From Nocardia ninae NBRC 108245 (GTDB taxonomy: Bacteria > Actinomycetota > Actinomycetes > Mycobacteriales > Mycobacteriaceae): a DNA stretch of 61,110 nt. The DNA lies in assembly GCF_007990755.1 (NCBI RefSeq), contig NZ_BJXA01000055.1:1-61110 (forward strand). The letters run 5' to 3'. Below are positions 23,593-33,062 of this stretch, piece by piece (position 1 is the stretch's first letter; each line of letters opens with the position of its first letter). The translations under genes were made by a program, and so were the position numbers. The notes under the pieces are model-generated. The model ran no database searches. It saw only the letters and a program-made list of their open reading frames with translations, and was not told the origin of the DNA.

Positions 23593-26500
23593 TCAGTAGA
23601 CGTCGCGGACGTAGCGCTTCTGGGCGACCAGTTGCTTGCGGAAGGCGAGGGCGCCCGCTTCGTCGAGGTTGCCGTGGACGCGGGCGATGCGCAGCAGCGC
23701 CTCGTCCACGTCCTTCGCCATCCTGGTCGCGTCGCCGCAGACGTAGAGGTGGGCGCCGTCGCACAGCCAGGACCACAGCTCGGCGCCGTGCTCGATCATG
23801 CGGTGCTGCACGTAGATCCGCTCCCGCTGGTCGCGGGAGAAGGCCAGGTCGAGGCGGGTGAGGAAGCCGGAACGGAACATGTCTTCCAGTTCGGTCCGGT
23901 AATAGAAGTTGCGTGCGGCGTGCTGTTCGCCGAAGAACAGCCAGTTGCGGCCGGTGCAGCCGAGCGCCCGACGCTCCTGCAGGAAGCCGCGGAACGGCGC
24001 GATGCCGGTGCCGGGCCCGACCATGATCATCGGGGCGGTCGGGTCGGCGGGCGGGCGGAAGTGCGGTGCGCGCTGCAGGAAGATCGGCACGGCGGTGGGG
24101 CCGGTGCCCGCTCGATCGGCGAGGAAGGTCGAGCAGACGCCGCCGCGCCGGGCCGCCGATCCGGTGGCGGCGGGATCGCCGTAGCGCACCACGCCGACGG
24201 TCAGCTGCACCTCGTCGGGGCTGACCAACGGGCTCGACGAGATCGAATACTGGCGCGGCTGCAGCTTTTTCAGTATGCCGAGCCAGTCGACCAGATCGGC
24301 CCGCACCGGGAAGTCGCGCAGCACGTCCACGGCCTGCCGGTCCCACAGGTAGTTGTCGAGTTCGATCCGGTTGTCTCGCCGCAGCAGTTTGGCCAGCCGG
24401 GTGTTCGGGTTGCGTTCGGCGATGAAGGTGAGCAGGTCGTTGCTCACCTTGCTGATGTCGTAGTGCGTGCGCAACGCCTCGGCCAGCGATAGTTCGCGAT
24501 CGTCGACCTCGATGATCCGGCGGCCGTCGAGTCCGGCGCCGGCCAGCCACTCGTCCACCAGCGCCGTGTCGTTGGTCGGCCAGACGCCCAGCGAGTCTCC
24601 GACCTCGTAGTCGGCTTCCAGCCCGCGCAGATCGAAGCCGAACTGCCGCACCTCTTTCGGCGAGTCGCTGAGGGTGAGCGGCTCGTTGCGCACCAGTGCC
24701 GCGGGAACCGGCGCGTGCCGCGTGAACGGCGCGATCTCCCGGCGGGTCCGCCCCGGCGCGGGCGCGGTCGCGCGGGTGAGCACCGCCGTCATGGTGCCAC
24801 CGCGACTGGGCACCGGGCCTTTCGCGGGCGGACCCGGATCGGATTCCGGTGCAGCGCTGGCCAAGCCCTCGCCGAGCAGTGCCACGATCGCATCGAGCCA
24901 GCGCTCGGCGGGCTCCAGGAAATCCGGCTCGCAGTCGACGCGGTCGAGCAGCCGCACCGCACCGTATTCGGCGAACCGTTCATCCAATTTGCGGCCGTGC
25001 CCGCAGAAGTCGTCGTAGGAGGAGTCGCCCAGGGCGAACACTGCATAGCGCACGCCGGTGAGGCGAATCGCATTGCTGTCCAGGTGGTTCCAGAAGTCGG
25101 CGCCGTTGTCCGGTGGTCCGCCGTCGCCGAAGGTGCTGCTGATCACCAGCACGTCGCCGGTCAACGCGTCCACCGCGCACGAGTCCATGTCGAGCAGCCG
25201 TGGCGCGAAGCCACATTCGGTGAGCCGCGCGGCCACCGTCGCGGCGAGCTCCTCCGCCGTCCCGGTCTGCGAGGCCCACAGCACGGTCACCGGATGGGCG
25301 CTCGCCGCCTCGGGTGCCCCGGCGCGGGAGTACATGCCTGCCAGCACGCCATCGATCCAGATCCTGCTCTGCGCGGACATCGGCGCGGCGGCGGGCAGCA
25401 CAGGTTGCCCGGTCACCGGAACCGCCTGTAGCGCGGCGAGGTACCCGCTGAGGTAGATCCGCTCGGTCTCGGTGAGCATCGGGGTCACGGCGGCGTCCAG
25501 CCCGAACATGGCGGCCAACGGATGCGCGGCGGCCATCGCGGGCGTCGGCACCGCGGGCGAGTGCGGTGTATCGGCCTCCGGCACCGCCACTCGGCGTAGC
25601 GACACGGCACAGGCCTTGAACTCCGGTTGCAGCGAATCCGGATCGACGGCGTCGTTGGTGACCGCGTTGATCGTCAGATATTCACCGTGCTCGTCGTTCC
25701 AGTGGAACGGCGCGAAGCAGTCACCGGGCCGGACCCGGTCGCTGATCTGCACCGGCAGCACGGCCCGCCCACGCCGCGAGGCGATTTCGAGCTGGTCGCC
25801 CGCGCGCACCCCGAGCCGCTCGGCGTCGGCCGGATGCACCTCGACGAACGGCTGCCCGTTCAACTTGTTCAGCTTGTCGATCTTGCCGGTCTTGGTCATC
25901 GTGTGCCATTGGTGCTGCAGCCGACCGGTATTGAGGACGAACGGGAAGTCGTCGTCGGGCAGTTCCGCGGGTGGCAGGTGCGGGCGCGGCCAGAACACGG
26001 CGCGCCTGCTCGGGGTGGCGAACGCCAGCCTCGGCCGATGACCGGCCGCGTCGACGTGCAGCGTCTGGCTGACTCCGTCGTTGAGATAGCGAATCGGATT
26101 GCGCGCGCCGGCGCCTTCGGGGCACGGCCACTGCATCGGCCCTTCCCTGAGTCGCTCGAAATCCATGCCGCGCAGGTCATATCCGGTCGCGGGGTTGGCG
26201 AACTGCTTGATCTCGGCGAAAACCTCGGCGCTGGAGGCGAAGTCGAAACCGGGGAAGCCCATCGCGGTGGCCACCTGCGCGATCAGCAGCCAGTCCGGTC
26301 GGGTATCGCCGATCGGATCGACCGAGCGCTGTAGCAGCGTGACGTTGCGTTCCGAATTCACCATCACCGCATCGGCTTCGGCCCACAGCGTGGCGGGCAG
26401 CAGCAGGTCGGCGTAGGCGTTGGTGGCGGTTTCGGCGTACGCGTCCTGCGCGATCACCAGTTCGGCCGCCTCCAGCCCGTCGAGCACAGTCTTGCGGTTG

Positions 26501-27765
26501 GCCACCGTGGCAACGGGATTCGTGCAGATGATCCAGGCGGCCTTGATGTTGCCCGCCGCCAGCTCGCGGAACATCTCGATGGTGCCAGGGCCCACCTCTT
26601 CGCGAATCGTGCCTGCCTCGAGGCCCCAGGCGGTTTCCACGAACGCGCGGTCGGCGGGGGAGAGCACGCTGCGCTGACCGGGCAGGCCGGGGCCCATGTA
26701 ACCCATTTCGCGGCCGCCCATGGCATTCGGCTGTCCGGTCAGCGAGAACGGCCCGCTGCCGATGCGCCCGATGGCGCCGGTGGCCAGGTGCAGATTGCAG
26801 AGCGCGTTGGTGTTCCAGGTGCCGTGGGTGGACTGGTTGAGCCCCATCGTCCACAGCGACATCCACTCTTCGGCCGCGCCGATCCACTGTGCGGCGGTAC
26901 GGATATCGGCTTCGGCGAGCCCGGTGATCTCGGCGACCCGCGCGGGCGGATAGTCCGCGAGGAACTCGGGCATCCCGGCCCAGCCCTCGGTGTGCTCGGC
27001 GATGAATTCCTGGTCTATGTCACCGTTTTCGACAAGCAGGTGCAGCAGGCCGTTCAGCAGCGCCAGGTCGGTGCCGGGCGCGATCTGCAGGAACAGGTCG
27101 GCGCGCGCCGCGGTGTCGGTGCGCCGCGGGTCGACGACGATCAGCTTGGCGCCGGCCTTGACCCGATCGACCATGCGCAAATACAGGATCGGATGACAGT
27201 CGGCCATGTTCGCGCCGATCACGAAGAACAGATCGGCGTGCTCGAAGTCGTCATAGGAGCCGGGCGGCCCGTCCGCGCCGAGCGACTGCTTGTAACCGGT
27301 ACCCGCACTCGCCATGCACAGCCGCGAGTTGGCCTCGATGTGCACGGTCCGCAGGTAGCCCTTGGCCAGCTTGGTCGCCAGGTATTGCGCCTCGAGCGAC
27401 ATCTGCCCGGAGACGTACAGCGCGATCGCGTCGGGCCCGTGTTCGTCCAGGATCGCCCGCAACCGGTCGGCCGCCTCGCGTACGACGTCGTCGACCGGCG
27501 CCGGCACCGGCTCCTGCCCGCGTTCGGGCCGGCGGAACGCGGTCTCCATCCGGCCGGGCGCGCGCATCAGTTCCAGGTGGGTGGCGCCCTTGGTGCACAG
27601 CCTGCCCGCGTTCGCCGGGTGCAGCTTGTCCCCGCTGACCTTGGCGATCACCGGTGCCCCGTCGGCGCCGGCCCGCGTCTGCACCGTGACGCCACAACCG
27701 ACGCCACAGTACGAGCATGCCGTCCGCGCGGTGCCGTCCGCGCGCGTCGTGCCTGCGTCCACCAT
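23593..27765 (-). CDS. Fused assimilatory nitrate reductase and CysJ-like NADPH flavoprotein reductase
   Basis: A 1390-residue three-part enzyme. Residues 13-75 bind a 4Fe-4S cluster (C17, C20, C24, C57). Up to about 745 lies the molybdopterin oxidoreductase ([30 protein letters not shown]) with its dinucleotide-binding domain. After a linker comes a flavodoxin domain ([13 protein letters not shown], ~825), then the FAD/NADPH module ([23 protein letters not shown] ~1246) ending RYVRDVY. It is predicted to reduce nitrate to nitrite in the cytoplasm with NADPH directly, without ferredoxin or a separate small subunit. No nitrite reductase or transporter adjoins it. Confidence 0.88.
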   Translation of the reverse strand: MVDAGTTRADGTARTACSYCGVGCGVTVQTRAGADGAPVIAKVSGDKLHPANAGRLCTKGATHLELMRAPGRMETAFRRPERGQEPVPAPVDDVVREAADRLRAILDEHGPDAIALYVSGQMSLEAQYLATKLAKGYLRTVHIEANSRLCMASAGTGYKQSLGADGPPGSYDDFEHADLFFVIGANMADCHPILYLRMVDRVKAGAKLIVVDPRRTDTAARADLFLQIAPGTDLALLNGLLHLLVENGDIDQEFIAEHTEGWAGMPEFLADYPPARVAEITGLAEADIRTAAQWIGAAEEWMSLWTMGLNQSTHGTWNTNALCNLHLATGAIGRIGSGPFSLTGQPNAMGGREMGYMGPGLPGQRSVLSPADRAFVETAWGLEAGTIREEVGPGTIEMFRELAAGNIKAAWIICTNPVATVANRKTVLDGLEAAELVIAQDAYAETATNAYADLLLPATLWAEADAVMVNSERNVTLLQRSVDPIGDTRPDWLLIAQVATAMGFPGFDFASSAEVFAEIKQFANPATGYDLRGMDFERLREGPMQWPCPEGAGARNPIRYLNDGVSQTLHVDAAGHRPRLAFATPSRRAVFWPRPHLPPAELPDDDFPFVLNTGRLQHQWHTMTKTGKIDKLNKLNGQPFVEVHPADAERLGVRAGDQLEIASRRGRAVLPVQISDRVRPGDCFAPFHWNDEHGEYLTINAVTNDAVDPDSLQPEFKACAVSLRRVAVPEADTPHSPAVPTPAMAAAHPLAAMFGLDAAVTPMLTETERIYLSGYLAALQAVPVTGQPVLPAAAPMSAQSRIWIDGVLAGMYSRAGAPEAASAHPVTVLWASQTGTAEELAATVAARLTECGFAPRLLDMDSCAVDALTGDVLVISSTFGDGGPPDNGADFWNHLDSNAIRLTGVRYAVFALGDSSYDDFCGHGRKLDERFAEYGAVRLLDRVDCEPDFLEPAERWLDAIVALLGEGLASAAPESDPGPPAKGPVPSRGGTMTAVLTRATAPAPGRTRREIAPFTRHAPVPAALVRNEPLTLSDSPKEVRQFGFDLRGLEADYEVGDSLGVWPTNDTALVDEWLAGAGLDGRRIIEVDDRELSLAEALRTHYDISKVSNDLLTFIAERNPNTRLAKLLRRDNRIELDNYLWDRQAVDVLRDFPVRADLVDWLGILKKLQPRQYSISSSPLVSPDEVQLTVGVVRYGDPAATGSAARRGGVCSTFLADRAGTGPTAVPIFLQRAPHFRPPADPTAPMIMVGPGTGIAPFRGFLQERRALGCTGRNWLFFGEQHAARNFYYRTELEDMFRSGFLTRLDLAFSRDQRERIYVQHRMIEHGAELWSWLCDGAHLYVCGDATRMAKDVDEALLRIARVHGNLDEAGALAFRKQLVAQKRYVRDVY

Positions 27766-27797
27766 GCCCCGATCATGGCCATCGCCGATTGCGGCGG

Positions 27798-27813
27798 GTT
27801 TACCGCGCGTTAT
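27798..27813 (-). promoter_or_regulatory. Possible GlnR half-box before the nitrate reductase
   Basis: On the minus strand the sequence ATAAC-GCGCGG-TAAAC matches the actinobacterial GlnR pattern GTnAC-n6-GAAAC at 4 of 5 bases in each part, with the exact 6-bp gap, about 33-48 bp before the start codon. Weak evidence, but a nitrogen-regulated promoter is expected here. Confidence 0.3.
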
Positions 27814-27830
27814 CGCCAGATGACATTGCC

Positions 27831-27859
27831 CCTCACAGGCGGAAAAATCGCCGGTGAGG
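27831..27859 (-). terminator. Hairpin downstream of menG
   Basis: CCTCACAGGCG (27831-27841) and CGCCGGTGAGG (27849-27859) form an 11-bp stem with one mismatch and a 7-nt loop, 18 bp past the menG stop. It may end menG transcription before the nitrate reductase promoter. Confidence 0.5.
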
Positions 27860-27877
27860 TGTGACGCAGGTCGCTGA

Positions 27878-28582
27878 TCAGCCCAGTTTGTACGCGCGAT
27901 GCAGCGCGACGATCCCGCCGGTGAGGTTGCGCCACTTCACCGAGGACCACCCGGTGCTCGCGATCCGCAGCGCCAGTTGCCGCTGGTTCGGCCAGGCGCG
28001 GATCGATTCGGCAAGGTAGACGTAGGCGTCCGGATTGCTGCTGACCGCGCGCGCCACCTTCGGCAGCGCCTTCATCAGGTACTCCATGTACACGGTGCGG
28101 AAACCCGGCACGACCGGCGTGGAGAACTCGGCGATGACCAGCCTGCCGCCCGGCTTGGTGACCCGCAGCATCTCGCGCAGCGCGCCCTCGGTATCGGAGA
28201 TATTGCGCAGCCCGTAGGAGATCGTCACCCCGTCGAACGAGTCGTCGGCGAACGGCAGCGCCAGCGCGTCGGCCGCCACCATCGGCACCTTGCGGTGCCT
28301 GCCTGCGGCGAGCATGCCCTGGGAGAAGTCGGCGGCCAGGCACCAGGCGCCGGATTTCGCCAGATCGACCGTGGAGACCCCGGTGCCCGCCGCGAGGTCG
28401 AGAATCCGCTCGCCCGGCCGCGGCGCCAGCGCCTTGCGCACCGCCCAGCGCCAGTAGCGATCCTGACCGCCGGAGATCACGGTGTTGGTCAGGTCGTACC
28501 GTCGCGCGACACCATCGAACATCGTCGCAACCTCATGCGGCTGCTTGTCCAACGAGGCCCTGGTCGATTCTGTTTTCGCCAC
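27878..28582 (-). CDS. menG: Demethylmenaquinone methyltransferase
   Basis: A 234-residue class I SAM methyltransferase of the UbiE/MenG family, making the last step to menaquinone. The SAM motif is [11 protein letters not shown] (60-70); family motifs are [24 protein letters not shown] near the N-terminus (split over 22-45), and [14 protein letters not shown] and [13 protein letters not shown]. The GTG at 28582 is 5 nt after TAGGGT, a leaderless start that removes a 20-residue upstream extension. Orthologous to M. tuberculosis Rv0558, which likewise neighbours mgtA. Confidence 0.9.
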   Translation of the reverse strand: MAKTESTRASLDKQPHEVATMFDGVARRYDLTNTVISGGQDRYWRWAVRKALAPRPGERILDLAAGTGVSTVDLAKSGAWCLAADFSQGMLAAGRHRKVPMVAADALALPFADDSFDGVTISYGLRNISDTEGALREMLRVTKPGGRLVIAEFSTPVVPGFRTVYMEYLMKALPKVARAVSSNPDAYVYLAESIRAWPNQRQLALRIASTGWSSVKWRNLTGGIVALHRAYKLG

Positions 28583-28678
28583 GGTTGACCCTAACTCTCG
28601 CAGCGCGGCGCGCCGAGGGAGGTAGGGAGATTGTTCGATCACATCGCACCGCGGTCGGCCGATCGGGCCGGCCTGGCG

Positions 28679-29818
28679 TTATGCCGTATGCGGTAGCCGC
28701 ATTCGGTTACCGGTCACGTCCGCGTAGTGCCCCATCAGTTCGGTGCAGATCGCCGGCCAGGTGCGGTGCAGTACCGATTTACGTGCGGCTCCGGCGAATC
28801 GGGCTCGCAGCACCGGGTCATGTAGTGCCCCAACGGCGCTCGGCAACAGTTCGGTGAAACGGTCGACCGGGAGCAGATAACCGTTGCGACAGTGCGCGAT
28901 CAAATCGCGCGGCCCGCCCGCGTCGGGGCCGATCACCGGGGTGCCGGAGGCGAGCGCTTCCTGGACGCCCTGGCAGAAGGTTTCGTGCTCGCCCGCGTGC
29001 ACCATCACGTCCAGGCTCGCATACGCCTGGGCCAGGGTGTCGCCGCCGAGCTCGCCGGTGAACACGGCGGTCGGCATCATCCGCGCGAGCCGATCACGCT
29101 CCGGCCCACCGCCGACGATCACCAACTGGATATCCGGATCGTTCGCCAGCACGGCGAGCCGCTCGACGTGCTTCTCCGGCGCCAGCCGTCCGACAAAGCC
29201 GACCACCAGCTTGTCGCCGTCGAGCCAGGAGTCACGCAGTTCCGTGCGCCGGGCCTGCGGGGTGAACCGGACGATGTCCACGCCTCGTCCCCACCGGTGC
29301 ACGCGCGGAATGCCGTGCTGCGCCAAATCTTCCGCGGCCGCCCTGGACGGCGCCAGCGTCCTGGTCGCGCCCTCGTGGATGCGCCGCGTCCAGGCCCAGG
29401 CCGCCCGGCTGGCCAGCGCTAGTCCGTAACTCTTGGCGAATCCGGCGACGTCGGTCTGGTACACCGCCACCGTGGGCAGATCCAGCCGCACGGCCGCGGC
29501 GAGACCGCCTGCGCCGAGCAGGAACGGCGAGGCCAGATGCACCACGTCGGCGTCGAAATCCTCGATAGCGGAGACGATCCCCGGCTGCGGCAGCCCCACC
29601 GGCAGCGAACTGATCTTCGGCACCATCACCGCGGGCACCCGATGGACCCGGAACCGCTCGTGCCAGCGCGCGGCGGGGGCCAGCCCGCGCGTGGTGTCCG
29701 GCGCGATGATCAGGGCGTCGTGGCCGTGCCGGTCCAGGTGATCGAGCACCCGGAGCACGGAGTTGACGACGCCGTTCATATTCGGCAGAAACGACTCGGC
29801 AACGATCGCTACACGCAC
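28679..29818 (-). CDS. mgtA: GT4 alpha-mannosyltransferase MgtA-like
   Basis: About 379 residues. The GT-B N-terminal domain starts [21 protein letters not shown]; the C-terminal domain contains [17 protein letters not shown] and the EX7E-type region [16 protein letters not shown]. Very similar to M. tuberculosis MgtA (Rv0557), a GDP-mannose-dependent enzyme of lipomannan-like glycolipid synthesis at the inner membrane. The GTG at 29818 agrees with the mycobacterial N-terminus; an in-frame ATG at 29860 would add 14 residues. It follows the DUF3592 gene and precedes menG on the same strand. Confidence 0.85.
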   Translation of the reverse strand: MRVAIVAESFLPNMNGVVNSVLRVLDHLDRHGHDALIIAPDTTRGLAPAARWHERFRVHRVPAVMVPKISSLPVGLPQPGIVSAIEDFDADVVHLASPFLLGAGGLAAAVRLDLPTVAVYQTDVAGFAKSYGLALASRAAWAWTRRIHEGATRTLAPSRAAAEDLAQHGIPRVHRWGRGVDIVRFTPQARRTELRDSWLDGDKLVVGFVGRLAPEKHVERLAVLANDPDIQLVIVGGGPERDRLARMMPTAVFTGELGGDTLAQAYASLDVMVHAGEHETFCQGVQEALASGTPVIGPDAGGPRDLIAHCRNGYLLPVDRFTELLPSAVGALHDPVLRARFAGAARKSVLHRTWPAICTELMGHYADVTGNRMRLPHTA

Positions 29819-29917
29819 TCTCTCAGGTTGACGGCCGGATCGCGCCGTCTCGCCACGCATGCGTGAAGGACACCTAAAGATCGAGCGAACTCCTCGGGCC
29901 GACCCCGGCTCGGTAGC

Positions 29918-30370
29918 TCAGCTCGCGCCCGGCCGTCGCCTGCCGAGCCGAATCAGCAGCCACAGCGTCGGCAGGGCGATCAGCCACACCACGACGATCA
30001 CCGACAACGCGGGCGGAATAGCGACGCGGACGTCGCGTCCCTCCACCCGCACCAGATCGGGGTCCGCGCGGTTGTATTCGACCCGGATGCGCTCACCCGC
30101 GGTGAGATTGGTGGGGTACAGCACGCCGACCTTCGGATTGTGTGTCTCACCGTCGGGGGTCACGTACATGACCGCGGAGCGCAGCCGGCCTGCGGAGAGC
30201 ACCTCGGCGCTGGCCACGCCCTTGTCCGAGCTGATCAGGTAGTCGTTGCGCCAGGCGGCCAGCACCAGGAGCACGACGAGCACGCTGATCACCGTGGCAG
30301 CCGTGAGCACGCCGATTCCGGCCCGCCGCAGGCGGATCGATCGCCGATCAGACTGCGTGGTTTCCAACAC
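29918..30370 (-). CDS. DUF3592-like membrane protein
   Basis: A 150-residue protein: N-terminal transmembrane helix (GVLTAATVISVLVVLLVLAAW), an exposed beta domain with VGVLYPTNLTAGERIRVEYNRADPDLVRVEG, a pattern seen in DUF3592, and a C-terminal helix (ALSVIVVVWLIALPTLWLLIRL). Position and layout match M. tuberculosis Rv0556, upstream of mgtA. Function unknown. Divergent from the DUF2505 gene with a 39-bp gap. Confidence 0.7.
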   Translation of the reverse strand: MLETTQSDRRSIRLRRAGIGVLTAATVISVLVVLLVLAAWRNDYLISSDKGVASAEVLSAGRLRSAVMYVTPDGETHNPKVGVLYPTNLTAGERIRVEYNRADPDLVRVEGRDVRVAIPPALSVIVVVWLIALPTLWLLIRLGRRRPGAS

Positions 30371-30409
30371 CGCAACAGGCTACCGATCGACTGGACTACC
30401 GTGTCGCGC

Positions 30410-30916
30410 ATGTCCCGAAAATTCAGCTTCACCGTGCCTTACACCGTCCCGGTCGAAGATCTTCACCGGGCACTTACCGACGAGAAAGTCTGGCAGGCGC
30501 GGTTCGCCGACGCCGAGACCGCGACCTTGGACCTTTCGCATCCCGAGGGCGAGGGCACCATCCGCATCCACATGACCGAAAAGGCCGCGCAGGACAAGAT
30601 TCCCAGCGTGGTGAGCAAGGTGCTCAAGAGCGAGCTCATGCTCTCGCGCACCGACAACTGGCAGGCGCTCAACGGCGAGGTCGCCAAGGGCACCTTCGAG
30701 GGCGAGACCGGCGGCATCGCCACCGAGATGTCGGGCACCTACGAAATGCGCTCGACCGCAGAGGGTTCCGAGATCGAGGTGGTCGGCACCGTGCAGGTGA
30801 AGGTGCCGCTGGTCGGCGGCGCCATCGAGCCGCTCGCCGAGCAGCTGCACCATCGGGTGCTCAACAGCGAGCGCAAGTTCATCGAGGAGTGGGTCGCCGC
30901 GCAGGCGACTGCCTGA
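30410..30916 (+). CDS. DUF2505 (SRPBCC-like) protein
   Basis: A 168-residue protein. After MSRKFSFTVPYTVPVEDLHR come strands and a helix typical of the DUF2505 branch of START-like folds, ending LAEQLHHRVLNSERKFIEEWV. The ATG at 30410 is 7 nt after TACCGT (30397-30402), giving a leaderless start; upstream in-frame codons lie in the divergent gene. A strong terminator follows. Role unknown, perhaps lipid binding. Confidence 0.75.
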   Translation: MSRKFSFTVPYTVPVEDLHRALTDEKVWQARFADAETATLDLSHPEGEGTIRIHMTEKAAQDKIPSVVSKVLKSELMLSRTDNWQALNGEVAKGTFEGETGGIATEMSGTYEMRSTAEGSEIEVVGTVQVKVPLVGGAIEPLAEQLHHRVLNSERKFIEEWVAAQATA

Positions 30917-30935
30917 TCCACGTTCCGAACCTGCA

Positions 30936-30969
30936 CCCGTCGTCCCGGCAGATACGCCGGGACGGCGGG
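30936..30969 (+). terminator. Strong intrinsic terminator after DUF2505 gene
   Basis: A 14-bp stem (CCCGTCGTCCCGGC with GCCGGGACGGCGGG, one T-G wobble) closes a 6-nt loop and is followed by TTTCGTTTTAT, one of the few canonical T-tailed terminators in the window. It also faces the stop of the convergent VOC gene. Confidence 0.8.
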
Positions 30970-30976
30970 TTTCGTT

Positions 30977-31414
30977 TTATTCGAAGTCCTCCGGGGAGTA
31001 CTCCTTCTGCTCCACCAGCACCAGCCAGTTCCCGGAGTTGTCCCGGACGATCGCCTCGGTGCCGTAGGGGCGCTCGGCGGGCGGCTGCACGAACTCGACG
31101 CCTTTGGCGGTGAGCTCCTCGAAGGTCTTCTGGCAGTTCTCGGTGCGCAGGCCGAGCGCGCCGTGCGTGCCGTTCGCGAGTGCGCGGCGGATGGCCGCGG
31201 CCAGGTTGTCGTCCAGCGGCGGCCCGGGGATCATCAGGCCGATCTCCAGCTCCGGGTGCTGCGGGTGCGCGATGGTGACCCAGCGGAACCCGTTGTCGCC
31301 CATGGTGATGTCAGCGACCTCGACGAAGCCCAGCTTGTCGATGTACCACTGCTTCGATTCGGTCTGGTCCGTGACGTACACGGTGACGAGCGAGACGTTC
31401 GTGATCGTTGTCAT
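30977..31414 (-). CDS. VOC-family protein
   Basis: A 145-residue glyoxalase/bleomycin-resistance fold: VSLVTVYVTDQTESKQWYIDKLGFVEV as first module and EELTAKGVEFVQPPAERPYG...GNWLVLVEQ as second. The internal HPELEIGLMI strand supplies a possible metal-binding Glu. Cytosolic; the substrate is not predictable. Divergent from the padR-like gene. Confidence 0.75.
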   Translation of the reverse strand: MTTITNVSLVTVYVTDQTESKQWYIDKLGFVEVADITMGDNGFRWVTIAHPQHPELEIGLMIPGPPLDDNLAAAIRRALANGTHGALGLRTENCQKTFEELTAKGVEFVQPPAERPYGTEAIVRDNSGNWLVLVEQKEYSPEDFE

Positions 31415-31473
31415 GCGGCAAGGCTATGGCGGCCCCTCGACCGGATGCTTCTCGAAAATTGCTGTCTTCGCTG

Positions 31474-31501
31474 TATAGTCGAGTTCGGTTATTCGAGTTC
31501 G
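31474..31501 (+). promoter_or_regulatory. padR promoter and downstream direct repeats
   Basis: A consensus-like -10 TATAGT (31474-31479) is followed by two copies of TCGAGTTCG (31479-31487 and 31493-31501), 14 bp apart, each followed by a TATT. The repeats overlap the expected transcription start and are candidate autoregulatory sites. I see no good -35. Confidence 0.45.
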
Positions 31502-31516
31502 AGTATTTGGAGCGTG

Positions 31517-32089
31517 ATGGCGGCACAGCGAGCCCGCAGAACTCCCTTGGCACTAGCCGTCCTGAGCCTGCTCAACGAGCGCCCCATGCACCCCTACGAG
31601 ATGCAAGCGCTCATCAAGGACCGCCACGTCGGCCGGGTGGTGCGGGTGCGCGGCGGATCCGTCTACGACACCGTCGCCCGGCTGGCCGCGAGCGGGCTGA
31701 TCGAGCCGGTCGGCACCAGCCGGGCCGGTGCGCGCCCCGAACGCACCAGTTACGAAATCACCGCCACCGGACGCGCCGAACTCGACTCGCTGCTCGACGA
31801 ATACCTCGCCGAGCCGATCAACGAATATCCGCGCTTCCCGGCCGGTCTCGCGCACATCCTCAACCTGGCACCGGAGCGCGCGGCCGAACTGCTGGCCCGG
31901 CGAGCCGCGGCCTTGCGCGCCGCCTCCGCCGAGCTGACCGCTGACCTGGCCGCGGCGAAGGCGGACGGAATTCCGGAAATCGTCCTGATCGAGGGCGAAC
32001 TGCAACGCGAACTACTCGACGCCGAACTGCGGTGGGTAGCGAGCGCCGCACGACGGATCGGCGACGGCGATCTGCCATGGCCGACCTGA
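31517..32089 (+). CDS. PadR-family transcriptional regulator
   Basis: A 190-residue protein. The winged-helix domain starts LALAVLSLLNERPMHPYEMQALI and includes GGSVYDTVARLAASGLIEP, with a PadR wing; the C-terminal helical domain (Vir_act_alpha_C type) runs from ~100 and contains ILNLAPERAAELLARR. The ATG at 31517 has GGAG upstream. It is cotranscribed with an F420-type enzyme gene 11 bp downstream, its likely target. Confidence 0.85.
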   Translation: MAAQRARRTPLALAVLSLLNERPMHPYEMQALIKDRHVGRVVRVRGGSVYDTVARLAASGLIEPVGTSRAGARPERTSYEITATGRAELDSLLDEYLAEPINEYPRFPAGLAHILNLAPERAAELLARRAAALRAASAELTADLAAAKADGIPEIVLIEGELQRELLDAELRWVASAARRIGDGDLPWPT

Positions 32090-32100
32090 AAGGAGTTGTG

Positions 32101-32550
32101 ATGGAAACGAAACTGGGCCTGCCCGGCTGGCTGAAACCGATGAACCGCGTGGTGATCACGCTGAACCGACTGGGGGTAACGATCGGCACGATGCGGGTGC
32201 TCTCGGTGCCCGGCCGGGCCTCCGGCGAGCTACGGACCACCCCGGTCTCACCGCTGACCGTGCGCGGCGCGCGCTACGTCGTCGGTCACGCCAAGGCCGA
32301 GTGGGTGCGCAACGCGCGCAAAAGCTACTGGGGCATCCTGGCCGAGGGCCGCAAACGCCACCGCGTCGACCTGATCGAACTGCCCGCCGAGGAACGCGCT
32401 GCGATCCTGCACGAATTCCCGCGCGAGGTACCGCACGGTGTGCCGTTCTTCATCAAGCTCGGCCTGGTCGAGTCCGCCGACCCGGACGAGTTCGCGGCAG
32501 CGGCCCCGCGCTGCGCGGTGTTCCGCATCGAAAACCCCACGCCGGCCTAG
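32101..32550 (+). CDS. Nitroreductase-family deazaflavin (F420)-dependent oxidoreductase
   Basis: A 149-residue split-barrel protein of the Ddn/PF04075 family: MRVLSVPGRASGELRTTPVSPL, RYVVGHAKAEWVRNARKS, and an unusual RKRHRVDLIELP segment. These proteins bind coenzyme F420 or heme/FMN and act in redox defence or prodrug activation. The ATG follows AAAGGAG at a good distance. It is downstream of and probably controlled by the PadR protein. The 3' end overlaps the convergent AraC-type gene by 4 bp. Confidence 0.8.
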   Translation: METKLGLPGWLKPMNRVVITLNRLGVTIGTMRVLSVPGRASGELRTTPVSPLTVRGARYVVGHAKAEWVRNARKSYWGILAEGRKRHRVDLIELPAEERAAILHEFPREVPHGVPFFIKLGLVESADPDEFAAAAPRCAVFRIENPTPA

Positions 32551-32975
32551 GTTTCGCGCTTCCGGTCGCTGAGGCCGTGCATGAACACGAAACACCCCGG
32601 AATGCGCGGTGCCCCGTCGGCGAACTTGGCCTGATATTCCGAGGGCGAGACGCCGACCAGCTGGTGGAATTTGCTGCTGAACGAGCCGAGGCTGCTGTAG
32701 CCGACCAGCATGCACACCTCGGTCACCGTGACATTGGTGGAGCGCAGCAGATCCTGCGCACGCTCGATCCGCCGCTCCGCCAGGTACGCGGCCGGCGTCA
32801 GCCCGTAGACCGCGGCGAACGCCCGCAGGAAGTGATATTTGGAAACCCCTGCGGCAGCGGCCAATTCATCGAGACGGAGCGGATCGGCATACTGCCAGTC
32901 CGCGAGGTCGCGGGCCCGCCGCAGATGCGGCAGCAAATACAACGCGGGTAAGCCACCTGCTGGGTGTCCGCCCAT
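32547..32975 (-). CDS. Short AraC-family regulator (DNA-binding domain only)
   Basis: A 142-residue protein consisting of a paired HTH domain: LDELAAAAGVSKYHFLRAFAA as the first HTH and TVTEVCMLVGYSSLGSFSSKFHQLVGVSPSEY as the second. The N-terminal ligand domain usual in AraC proteins is absent, though some two-HTH regulators (SoxS/MarA-like) are naturally this short. The C-terminal tail contains PGCFVFMHGL. No obvious target besides its neighbours. Confidence 0.8.
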   Translation of the reverse strand: MGGHPAGGLPALYLLPHLRRARDLADWQYADPLRLDELAAAAGVSKYHFLRAFAAVYGLTPAAYLAERRIERAQDLLRSTNVTVTEVCMLVGYSSLGSFSSKFHQLVGVSPSEYQAKFADGAPRIPGCFVFMHGLSDRKRET

Positions 32976-33062
32976 GGCTGGAACCTGTCGTCACGAGGGC
33001 AAGGCAGGTTCAGCCTACCGGCCGGTCATGCCGACGACTCAGGGAAATAGCAGGTCGGGGGA

